Below are positions 24,971 through 32,707 of a DNA stretch of 64,000 bases, one piece after another (position 1 is the first letter of the stretch; the number at the start of each line of letters is the position of its first letter). A program made the position numbers and the translations under genes. The notes beneath the pieces were generated by a model, which was given only the letters and a program-made list of their open reading frames with translations, was not told where the DNA came from and made no database searches. Origin of the DNA: Anabaena azotica FACHB-119. GTDB taxonomy: Bacteria > Cyanobacteriota > Cyanobacteriia > Cyanobacteriales > Nostocaceae. The stretch spans positions 1 to 64,000 of the forward strand of contig NZ_JACJSG010000019.1 of NCBI RefSeq assembly GCF_014697625.1, given 5' to 3'.

Positions 24971-26932
24971 ATGACTAGGGACATTGTAATTATTGGTGGC
25001 GGCGCTATTGGCTTGGCGATCGCTGTTGAATTAAAGCGGCGCGGGGCAAAAGTCACCGTGCTTTGTCGTGATTTGCAAGCTGCTGCTTCTAGCGCCGCCG
25101 CCGGGATGCTAGCGCCAGATGCTGAACAAATCACAGATGGGGCGATGAAGTCGCTATGCTGGCGATCGCGTTCTCTCTACCCAGAATGGACGCGCAAGCT
25201 AGAAGATTTGACTGGCTTAAACACTGGCTACTGGCCTTGTGGCATCCTCGCCCCAGTTTATGAAGCCAGCAGCAGGTCTAATTTCCCCTCATCTCCCTCA
25301 TCTCCCTCATCTCCCTCCTCTCCCTCATACTGGTTAGATAAGGCAGCTATCCATCAATACCAGCCAGGATTAGGTGCAGAAGTGGTTGGTGGTTGGTGGT
25401 ATCCAGAGGATGCCCAAGTTAATAACCAAGCATTGGTGCGTGTGCTGTGGGCGGCGGCGGAAACTCTTGGTGTGGAACTTAAAGATGGGATTACAGTAGA
25501 AGGATTAATACAACAGCAAGGGCAGGTGTTAGGTGTACAAACCAACATCGGCATCATCCGCGCTGAACATTATGTTTTAGCCACAGGTGCTTGGGCAAAT
25601 GAGTTATTACCAATACCTGTAAGTCCGCGCAAAGGGCAAATGTTGCGTGTGAGAGTGCCGGATTATGTACCGGAATTGCCCTTAAAGCGGGTGTTATTTG
25701 GTGAAAATACTTACATAGTACCAAGGCGCGATCGCTCTATTATTATTGGCGCTACCAGTGAAGATGTAGGCTTTACTCCCCACAATACCCCCACTGGCAT
25801 CCAAACCTTACTGCAAGGCGCAATTCGCCTCTATCCCCAATTACAAGACTATCCCATTCAAGACTTTTGGTGGGGCTTCCGTCCCGCCACCCCAGACGAA
25901 TTACCCATATTAGGAACTAGCCACTGTCCCAACCTCACCTTAGCCACTGGTCACTATCGCAATGGCATCTTGCTAACCCCAGTAACCGTCACAATCATAG
26001 CCGATTTAATCTGGGAGCAAAAATCTGACCCGCTACTCTCTCACTTCCACTATTCTCGCTTCCAAAAACCGCCATCTACCCCCCCCATGCTCACCCATTA
26101 CCCAGTCCCCAGTACCCATTCCCATTACCCAGCAACCAATCTCGACTCCCCCCTGATCATTGCCGGGAAATCCTTCCAATCCCGCTTGATGACTGGTACA
26201 GGCAAATACCGCAGTATTGAGGAAATGCAGCAAAGTGTTGTTGCGAGTGGTTGCCAAATTGTGACTGTGGCGGTGCGGCGAGTGCAAACCAAAGCCCCCG
26301 GACATGAGGGTTTAGCCGAAGCCTTAGACTGGTCAAAAATTTGGATGTTGCCCAATACAGCCGGCTGTCAAACGGCAGAAGAAGCAATTCGAGTTGCTCG
26401 TTTGGGTAGGGAAATGGCGAAGTTACTTGGGCAAGAGGATAATAACTTTGTCAAGTTAGAAGTTATACCAGACCCTAAATATTTACTTCCCGACCCCATC
26501 GGCACATTACAAGCCGCCGAACAACTAGTGAAAGAAGGTTTCGCCGTATTACCCTATATCAACGCTGACCCCATGCTAGCCAAACGCTTGGAAGATGTCG
26601 GTTGTGCCACAGTTATGCCCTTAGCATCACCCATCGGTTCAGGACAGGGGTTAAAAACCACCGCCAACATTCAAATCATCATCGAAAATGCTAACATCCC
26701 AGTAGTGGTAGATGCTGGCATTGGTGCGCCTTCCGAAGCCTCTCAGGCGATGGAATTAGGGGCAGATGCTTTGTTAATTAATAGTGCGATCGCCCTCGCC
26801 CAAAATCCAGTCGCAATGGCTCAAGCCATGAACTTAGCAACCGTCGCTGGTCGTCTAGCCTACCTCGCCGGCAGAATGCCCATCAGAACCCATGCCAGTG
26901 CTAGCTCACCTCTAACGGGTACGATAGGTTAG
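24971..26932 (+). CDS. thiO-thiG: Bifunctional glycine oxidase / thiazole synthase (ThiO-ThiG fusion)
   Basis: Makes the thiazole half of thiamine. The ThiO part (residues 1 to about 370) is a FAD oxidase with DIVIIGGGAIGLAIAVELKR, and FWWGFRPATPDELPILG near its end. It converts glycine to dehydroglycine. The ThiG part (from about 395) begins PLIIAGKSFQSRLMTGTGKY and contains the (beta/alpha)8 core with PLASPIGSGQG and VVVDAGIGAPSEASQAMELG. The fusion is known in cyanobacteria. Repeat-derived residues occur at about 105-120 (SPSSPSSPSSP) and in the linker at about 370-393. The ATG lies inside an ATGACTA heptamer repeat. Confidence 0.93.
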   Translation: MTRDIVIIGGGAIGLAIAVELKRRGAKVTVLCRDLQAAASSAAAGMLAPDAEQITDGAMKSLCWRSRSLYPEWTRKLEDLTGLNTGYWPCGILAPVYEASSRSNFPSSPSSPSSPSSPSYWLDKAAIHQYQPGLGAEVVGGWWYPEDAQVNNQALVRVLWAAAETLGVELKDGITVEGLIQQQGQVLGVQTNIGIIRAEHYVLATGAWANELLPIPVSPRKGQMLRVRVPDYVPELPLKRVLFGENTYIVPRRDRSIIIGATSEDVGFTPHNTPTGIQTLLQGAIRLYPQLQDYPIQDFWWGFRPATPDELPILGTSHCPNLTLATGHYRNGILLTPVTVTIIADLIWEQKSDPLLSHFHYSRFQKPPSTPPMLTHYPVPSTHSHYPATNLDSPLIIAGKSFQSRLMTGTGKYRSIEEMQQSVVASGCQIVTVAVRRVQTKAPGHEGLAEALDWSKIWMLPNTAGCQTAEEAIRVARLGREMAKLLGQEDNNFVKLEVIPDPKYLLPDPIGTLQAAEQLVKEGFAVLPYINADPMLAKRLEDVGCATVMPLASPIGSGQGLKTTANIQIIIENANIPVVVDAGIGAPSEASQAMELGADALLINSAIALAQNPVAMAQAMNLATVAGRLAYLAGRMPIRTHASASSPLTGTIG

Positions 26933-26973
26933 TCCATAGTCCATAGTCCATAGTTCAAAAAAATGTGACTGTT

Positions 26974-27107
26974 GTACGGGCGGGTTTAACTGACATATTT
27001 GTTTTCGCCATGAATTTCGGGGTAAACCCGCCCCTACTGAGTACGGGCGGGTTTAACTGACATATTTGTTTTCGCCATGAATTTCGGGGTAAACCCGCCC
27101 CTACTGA
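26974..27107. repeat. Perfect 67-bp tandem duplication of a hairpin repeat
   Basis: 26974-27040 and 27041-27107 are identical. Each copy carries GGGCGGGTTTA at the left and TAAACCCGCCC at the right, so each can fold. Relatives lie at 40559-40623 and 50168-50234. The duplication lies between thiO-thiG and psb34. Confidence 0.75.
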
Positions 27108-27204
27108 CTAATGACTAAATGTAACGATTTGTCTCTGATTGTGTAAGTAAAAGATATATCTCTTTATAAGATTAAATAAAATATTCAGAGCAAGGAACTA
27201 ATTC

Positions 27205-27384
27205 ATGCCCTATACAAACGAAGAAGGCGGACTTCTAAACAATTTTGCTAAGGAGCCTAAAGTTTATCAAGCAGAACCTCCCACAGCAGGACAAGTACGT
27301 AATTACGTCATCTTAGGAGTCGCCGCTACAATTTTGGTTGGCGGTTTAATTTTTGTCGCCTTCTCTGTTTCTAATCTCAGTTAA
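27205..27384 (+). CDS. psb34: Photosystem II assembly protein Psb34 (Ssl1498 family)
   Basis: A 59-residue single-helix protein that binds photosystem II assembly intermediates and is related to light-harvesting-like proteins. The conserved N-terminus MPYTNEEGGLLNNFAKEPKV is followed by QAEPPTAGQVRNYV, then one membrane helix (about residues 33-54, ILGVAATILVGGLIFVAFSV). Start and stop are clear and the length matches the family. AAGGAAC lies before the ATG as ribosome binding site. A good terminator follows 33 bases after the stop, so it is a single-gene transcript. Confidence 0.9.
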   Translation: MPYTNEEGGLLNNFAKEPKVYQAEPPTAGQVRNYVILGVAATILVGGLIFVAFSVSNLS

Positions 27385-27416
27385 CGATAAACCTTTAAAA
27401 AAGTTAATTATCACTA

Positions 27417-27450
27417 CAGGTTCTATTTCTTTGAGAACCTGTTTTATTTT
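27417..27450 (+). terminator. Intrinsic terminator of psb34
   Basis: CAGGTTCT pairs with AGAACCTG around a nine-base loop and is followed by TTTTATTTT. It is a standard rho-independent terminator directly behind psb34. Confidence 0.8.
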
Positions 27451-27596
27451 GTAATACAAAAATAAATATTTGTGTGTGATTGTACTTAAGCATTTTAAAT
27501 ATAAAAGTTCTAAATTATCCTGAACAGATTACCAACCCTCTGATTATAGTTAAGACCTTATACCAATTCTCTCTGCAATTGCACCAAATAAATGAT

Positions 27597-27624
27597 GTAG
27601 AGACGTTGCATGCAACGTCTCTAC
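27597..27624. repeat. 28-bp perfect palindrome
   Basis: The half-site GTAGAGACGTTGCA is followed by its exact reverse complement. The identical palindrome occurs at 60708-60735 and a diverged one at 8677-8704. It lies just upstream of the TPR gene, followed by CCCCAGT units. Confidence 0.7.
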
Positions 27625-27689
27625 GGTGTTCAATTTTTTTTGATAAAGATTATTCCCCAGTCCCCAGTTCCCAATCCCCAACTCTAGCC

Positions 27690-29894
27690 GTGAATGATAC
27701 TGGACTACCTGATAATTCTGCTTGGAATAGGCAAGTATATCACCGTCTAAAACTTGCCCTTAGCCTTGGTTTAAGAAGACAACTTTTTTTAGCTGTCTGT
27801 GATGATTTACACCTCAGAAATCAAGTAGCAGCCCGCCTGCATTCTACTTTGGCTTATCCCGTGGGTCAGGTGCTGTATCAGCCATCAAGTGGACAGGAAG
27901 CGAGTACATCGGCTTATCCCAGGCTAGTTACCTTAAGGTTAAACTTAAATGAACCAAATCCGATAGCTCAAATTAATCAGTGGTTGGCTAATTATCCACC
28001 GCCCATTGTTGGGACTTCTAAGGATACGCCAGGTAGACCTTTACCAATACCGACGTTTCAAATTGTAGGTGTGGAACAACTCACCAGGCAAACTGTAGCT
28101 AGCCAACGTTTGTTTTTACACTACTTACGTTTAAGTGAAAAGTTTTTTGCCACTCAAGAATCTAGCCGATTTCTGGAATCAAGTATATTGTTATGGGTGT
28201 CTCGCCCTTGGTTATCGGCTATTCAGCAGTCAGCACCGCAGTTTTGGCGTTGGCGGACTGGTGTGTTTGTCTTTGCGGGAGAACCCACGCCTACGACACA
28301 AAATTTGGGTCAACCAGAACGGTTATCTAATTCTAAAAACGTAAAACTGGGCAATCTTGAACAGTCTGTACTAGATGATTTAGGTATGGAAGGTGAGATC
28401 AGAAGCCCATCTAATACAGAATTAAATTTTGGGGAAGACTCAGGTTTACCTACGGAAATATCAGGGAATCATTTACAACCAAAAGAGGAAACTCCACTGT
28501 TAATCTCAGAATCACCCACAACTGGGCAAAAGTCACAAGATACTGTTAAGTCTAATACTAATGATAGTCTATCGCTGTCATCTTTATCTTATGTCAGCCA
28601 GGAATTAACGGAGTTAGTTCTGGCAACAATTAATACACAAACATCTTCGGAGATAGATGGCGAGTGGCAACCACAGGAACTGCTATTAGAGATTGAGTCT
28701 TTGCATTCGCAATCAGCTTCTGGAGATATACTGGCGGCTGCATATCATCAATTGGGTAATTTATACCGTCTGCGGATTGAGCAGGGACAGTCTACTCTAG
28801 AAAATATAATGGTAGCAATTATTGCTTATCAAGAGTCAATTAGCTACGATGAAAACTCGCCACAACTGCCGGATATTTTGAATGATTTAGGTACTCTATA
28901 TTGGATGCTGTATCGCACGCCACCTAATCTAGAAGAGGGGAAATCTTATATTGAGCAGGGTATAGAATTTTATCAGTTAGCTTTAAAAATAATTTCTCCA
29001 CAAACACACCCGGAAACTTACGCAAGGGTGCAAAATAATTTAGGAACAGCTTACGGGGATTTGGCCAGGTTTGAAAGTCCGGCGGAAAATTGGCAGCAAG
29101 CTGTGGTGGCTTATAGCGAAGCTTTACGCCACCGGACTGTGGAATCAGATCCTTTAAAATATGCGGCAACTCAAAATAATATTGGTACTGCTTATTGGCA
29201 TTTAGCTCAGTATAATCAACCTGTGGAGCATTTGAAGAAAGCGATCGCCGCTTACAAACAAGCCCTAGCTCACTACAACCCCCAAGACGAACCCCTAAAA
29301 TATGGGATGATTCAAAATAATATCGGCACTGCCTACTGGAATTTGGCACAGTACGAACAACCAGGGGAAAATCTTCAGTTAGCGATTAATGTCTATAAAG
29401 AAGCTTTGAAATATCGCACGGCGGCGACGGTTCCTAGTGCTTGTGCTGCAACTGAGAATAATTTAGGTACGGCATATTGGCATTTAGCTAACTTGTCTCA
29501 AACTACCAAAGAAGCGCGGCAAAACCTGCTAAATTTATGTATCAGTGCTTATGAAGAAGCGATCGCCCTAGCCCATTCATTAGGTAGTGTAGCCTTAAGT
29601 TTTGATTTGTTTGCTACACACAATAATTTGGGACTGGCTCATTATCAGTTAGTGACGGATAATTCTTTTAATGGAGATAAAAATAAGCGATCGCACCACC
29701 TAGAAGCTGCACTAGATAATCATTTGCAAGCCTTGAATGGTTTGAGTAAACAACCAGAGGCTTATCAAGCAACCTTTGCCTATGTTGTGAAAACAATTAA
29801 AGCTTTTCACAATGAGTTGGGTATTCAAGGGCAGAACCTAGCTTTGTCCAAGGTTCCTGGTCATTTGTTACCAGAAATTTTACCCAAGTTGTAG
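27690..29894 (+). CDS. Tetratricopeptide-repeat protein
   Basis: A probable protein-interaction scaffold. The open frame extends upstream to 27480, but that part translates dispersed repeats. I therefore place the start at GTG 27690, giving MNDTGLPDNSAWNRQVYHRL. The N-terminal 200 residues (LRRQLFLAVCDDLHLRNQVAARL) look like a globular, possibly inactive NTPase-type domain. An unstructured Ser/Glu-rich linker follows. The C-terminal half contains at least four TPR units of the form QNNIGTAYWHLAQYNQP ... AIAAYKQAL, spaced about 47 residues apart. It has 734 residues from this start. No signal peptide or membrane helix is seen. The partners are unknown. Confidence 0.78.
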   Translation: MNDTGLPDNSAWNRQVYHRLKLALSLGLRRQLFLAVCDDLHLRNQVAARLHSTLAYPVGQVLYQPSSGQEASTSAYPRLVTLRLNLNEPNPIAQINQWLANYPPPIVGTSKDTPGRPLPIPTFQIVGVEQLTRQTVASQRLFLHYLRLSEKFFATQESSRFLESSILLWVSRPWLSAIQQSAPQFWRWRTGVFVFAGEPTPTTQNLGQPERLSNSKNVKLGNLEQSVLDDLGMEGEIRSPSNTELNFGEDSGLPTEISGNHLQPKEETPLLISESPTTGQKSQDTVKSNTNDSLSLSSLSYVSQELTELVLATINTQTSSEIDGEWQPQELLLEIESLHSQSASGDILAAAYHQLGNLYRLRIEQGQSTLENIMVAIIAYQESISYDENSPQLPDILNDLGTLYWMLYRTPPNLEEGKSYIEQGIEFYQLALKIISPQTHPETYARVQNNLGTAYGDLARFESPAENWQQAVVAYSEALRHRTVESDPLKYAATQNNIGTAYWHLAQYNQPVEHLKKAIAAYKQALAHYNPQDEPLKYGMIQNNIGTAYWNLAQYEQPGENLQLAINVYKEALKYRTAATVPSACAATENNLGTAYWHLANLSQTTKEARQNLLNLCISAYEEAIALAHSLGSVALSFDLFATHNNLGLAHYQLVTDNSFNGDKNKRSHHLEAALDNHLQALNGLSKQPEAYQATFAYVVKTIKAFHNELGIQGQNLALSKVPGHLLPEILPKL

Positions 29895-30055
29895 TTCTGT
29901 GGAAGATTGCCAACTATCTCAGGACTTACGCACCAAGGTTATCTGTTAAGACTGGGTGTAAGGGTGTAAGGGTGTAGGGGTATAGGTTTTGAACGCTTAC
30001 ACCCCTATACCCCTATACCCTTGTCCAAACCATTGATTTTTCGTTTTCATGCGTA

Positions 30056-30203
30056 ATATCAAGTTCGGCTAATTACTTATAATATATTTGCTTTGGTCGG
30101 TAATGGGTAATTGGTAATTGGTAATCGGAGAAAACAATTACCTATTACCCATTACCAATGACCAACCTTGACGATATGATAAGTATTTAAGCGAACATGA
30201 TAT
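30056..30203. mobile_element. 148-bp MITE-like element, copy B
   Basis: Same length and nearly the same sequence as 7929-8076, in the same orientation, with the same imperfect inverted ends. It lies between the TPR gene and the alcohol dehydrogenase gene. Upstream (29930-30030) are an AGGACTTACGCA fragment and a pair of inverted TACACCCCTATA-type units. Confidence 0.7.
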
Positions 30204-30276
30204 AAGTCCTCTTCTATCTCCGCAATCCCCAGTCCCTGATACAATTACGGAGATGCTCAATTTTTAAGGTAAAGCT

Positions 30277-31302
30277 GTGTTAGCCGCCCTGCTTTATGGC
30301 CAGGAAGATTTACGTTTAGAACAAGTTGCTGACCCATCTCCCGATGTTGGGGAAGTGGTAATTAAGGTGGGAGTAGCGACAACTTGTGGTACAGACTTGA
30401 AGGTTTGGCGGCGTGGTGGTCATGCCAAGATGCTGAAACCGCCTACTTTGTTTGGTCATGAAGCAGCCGGGGAAATTGTCGCATTAGGCGCAGGTGTAAC
30501 GGGTTGGCAAGTAGGCGATCGCATTGTCGCGAATAACTCCGCACCCTGCATGGAATGCTTTTTTTGTCAACAGCAAGAATATTCCCTCTGCCCTAATTTA
30601 ACCTGGAATAATGGCACATTTGCCCAATACTTAAAAATTCCTGCGCCGATAGTCCAGCATAACTTATTGCAGGTTCCCGATGAACTGCCGTTAGAATTAG
30701 CGGCGATGACCGAACCCTTGGCTTGTGTGTTACATGGAATAGCCCGTTCTGGTATCAAACCTAGAGATAGGGTTGTGGTGTTGGGGGATGGGGCGATAGG
30801 GTTAATGTTTGTGGCTGCTTTGGCTGATGCTGTTGAGGTGTTGTTGTGGGGCGGTAACGACCAAAGGCTAGAAATTGGCAAAAAGCTGGGTGCGGCTAAA
30901 ACTTTTAACTATCATCAAAATCCCGATATCTCTGGGATGGTGAAAGAATTAACTCAAGGCTGGGGTGGAGATGTGGTAATTGAAGCGACGGGAGTACCCA
31001 GCGTTTGGGAAACTGCGCTCGCCTGCGCTCGTCCTGGTGCTACTGTGAATTTATTCGGTGGCTGTCCCAGAGATACAACCATCACAGTTAATACAGAACA
31101 ATTGCACTACAGCGAACTCACCCTTAAAGGTGTATTTCACAACACCCCTGAGTATGTGCGGTCTGCGCTTGCACTTATAGCTAGTCGAAAAATCCCTTTT
31201 GAATTACTCATCAGTGAACAGCGTCCATTACAAGACTTAGAACAAGTCTTTTACGATATGAAGGCACGGAAAGTAATTAAAGTAGCAATGATGTGTAGTT
31301 AG
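30277..31302 (+). CDS. Zinc-dependent alcohol/polyol dehydrogenase (MDR family)
   Basis: NAD(P)-dependent oxidoreductase of the medium-chain family. Catalytic zinc ligands are Cys37 (TTCGTDLKVW) and His61/Glu62 (GHEAAGE). The structural-zinc cysteines are 91, 94, 97 and 105 (CMECFFCQQQEYSLC). The Rossmann motif is VVVLGDGAIGLMF (about 163-175). The pattern is closest to threonine/sorbitol dehydrogenase-like enzymes; the substrate cannot be named. Start codon GTG at 30277 with GGTAAAG before it. It has 341 residues, as expected. It stands alone between repeat-rich gaps. Confidence 0.85.
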   Translation: MLAALLYGQEDLRLEQVADPSPDVGEVVIKVGVATTCGTDLKVWRRGGHAKMLKPPTLFGHEAAGEIVALGAGVTGWQVGDRIVANNSAPCMECFFCQQQEYSLCPNLTWNNGTFAQYLKIPAPIVQHNLLQVPDELPLELAAMTEPLACVLHGIARSGIKPRDRVVVLGDGAIGLMFVAALADAVEVLLWGGNDQRLEIGKKLGAAKTFNYHQNPDISGMVKELTQGWGGDVVIEATGVPSVWETALACARPGATVNLFGGCPRDTTITVNTEQLHYSELTLKGVFHNTPEYVRSALALIASRKIPFELLISEQRPLQDLEQVFYDMKARKVIKVAMMCS

Positions 31303-31673
31303 GGATATGTCAAGGCTAAACGCATTAGCGAAAAATCTAACATCTTATTCATCTGCGTACCCTGCGGGTACGCGGTAGCGTTGCCAAGCATTGGCTTCTC
31401 TACGAGACGCTACCGCGAACGCCAACATCTGCGTCCATCTGCGTTCGATTTTTTCCCAATCTAATGCCAAGTTGTGTTTAAAGATGTTTGTTTTAGCAGG
31501 AAAGGAAGCAACCCACCCTTAACCCCTCCCAAGAGGGGAACGGGAAGTAGCGGAGAGTAAGATACTATCTTTGACTGCAACTTAGTATTAAAAATTATGA
31601 ACGAGGCATCAGTATGGTTGTGTTGGTGGGCAATGCCCACCCTACTGTCTCCTGTTACCTTGTGTATGAGGTT
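31303..31673. repeat. Repeat-filled gap
   Basis: ATCTGCGT-type decamers flank a mosaic palindrome at about 31357-31425 (GCGGTAGCGTTGCCAAGCAT and its inverted partner ACGCTACCGCGAACGCC). A GGTGGGCAATGCCCACC hairpin is near 31625. The same mosaic unit is seen in part inside smc and near 46540 and 45925. No gene is recognised. Confidence 0.55.
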
Positions 31674-31871
31674 TTAATAAGCTAAAGTTTCTAAAGTTTC
31701 TCGTAAATAACGCTGTACTTGCTGTTCTAAACGCAATTCTTGGAGGTGAATATTACGTTCTGACTGCCAACGCTGAAAACCAGAACTAGCGGCGATCGCA
31801 TATTGGAGATTACTCCAAATATTCGAGTCACTAGAAAATTTATAATTACTGGTAGCTGGAATCTTAGCCAT
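31674..31871 (-). CDS. Small conserved cyanobacterial hypothetical protein
   Basis: A 65-residue protein of unknown role. The N-terminus MAKIPATSNYKFSSDSNIW is followed by a helical, Gln/Glu/Arg-rich C-terminal part (HLQELRLEQQVQRYLRETL). It has no membrane helix or cysteine. It lies six bases downstream of the membrane protein at 31878-32519 in the same direction, so the two are almost certainly cotranscribed. Proteins of this look recur in cyanobacteria. Confidence 0.62.
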   Translation of the reverse strand: MAKIPATSNYKFSSDSNIWSNLQYAIAASSGFQRWQSERNIHLQELRLEQQVQRYLRETLETLAY

Positions 31872-31877
31872 AGTTCC

Positions 31878-32519
31878 TCATTCCTCTGTTTTTATATCCA
31901 CAGGCAACTGGGGCAAGATTTTATTAACCCGCACCCCTAAAATTGTAAAATCCTGGTTAATCTTCTCTAAAGGTAATGGTTCTATCGCTGCAAATTCTGT
32001 GTCATTGGTCACTAAAATCCTAGCAACACTCACGGGAATTTGCAGAAACAGATTACTTGCTAAAAATGTCAAAGCCGCCAGTATTAATCCCAATATCCGC
32101 CACTGAGGTAGATGACTTGTAATAGTGACAACTAACGGCGTTGCTTGATATAACTGCCACAACACAAATAATGACACAATTGCTGCCAAAAGTGCCAAGA
32201 CACGATTTAATTTTGTATTAATTAAACAAAGTATTTTTCTTTGCTGCTCAGTCAGGTTTTCTGGTTTGAGAGCAATTCCTAAAATGGCATATATATAAAA
32301 AGGTCGGCGTAACTGCATCCACAAAAGTGGAATTACGCCAGCAGCTGCTACTAACAAAAGTTCCACCCACACAGGTAAAATAGGTTCACCTACGGATAGG
32401 AACAATAAACACAGCAACAAGAAGATTGGTAGTGTCGCCAATCCAGCAATGTGAATCCACAGTATTGGTTCAGAGCGAAATGAGGGCATAAAGAAGTCCT
32501 GAGTTAACCAATTCAACAT
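31878..32519 (-). CDS. Conserved multi-pass membrane protein of unknown function
   Basis: The 213-residue product has four likely membrane helices: about residues 20-45 (WIHIAGLATLPIFLLLCLLFL), 50-66, 108-128 (VLALLAAIVSLFVLWQLY) and 145-165 (LGLILAALTFLASNLFLQI). It ends in a soluble tail with INQDFTILGVRVNKILPQLP. No enzymatic motif is recognised. It forms a two-gene unit with the 65-residue protein just downstream. I know of no assigned function; a thylakoid or plasma-membrane location is inferred only from hydropathy. Confidence 0.65.
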   Translation of the reverse strand: MLNWLTQDFFMPSFRSEPILWIHIAGLATLPIFLLLCLLFLSVGEPILPVWVELLLVAAAGVIPLLWMQLRRPFYIYAILGIALKPENLTEQQRKILCLINTKLNRVLALLAAIVSLFVLWQLYQATPLVVTITSHLPQWRILGLILAALTFLASNLFLQIPVSVARILVTNDTEFAAIEPLPLEKINQDFTILGVRVNKILPQLPVDIKTEE

Positions 32520-32707
32520 TCAAAATTTAAAATTCACAAAGCCATATTTTACAAGAGTTTTTGAGTATGGCTGTGTTGCTGAACTTTAGGGAATTGGTGT
32601 TGTGAGTGCTGAGTTATGGATATTAAACCAATTGTATTATTGTTCAATTTGGTATGAGTTGAAAGTTATCAACTCTATACTCATAACTCAGCACTCATGA
32701 CTCAGCA

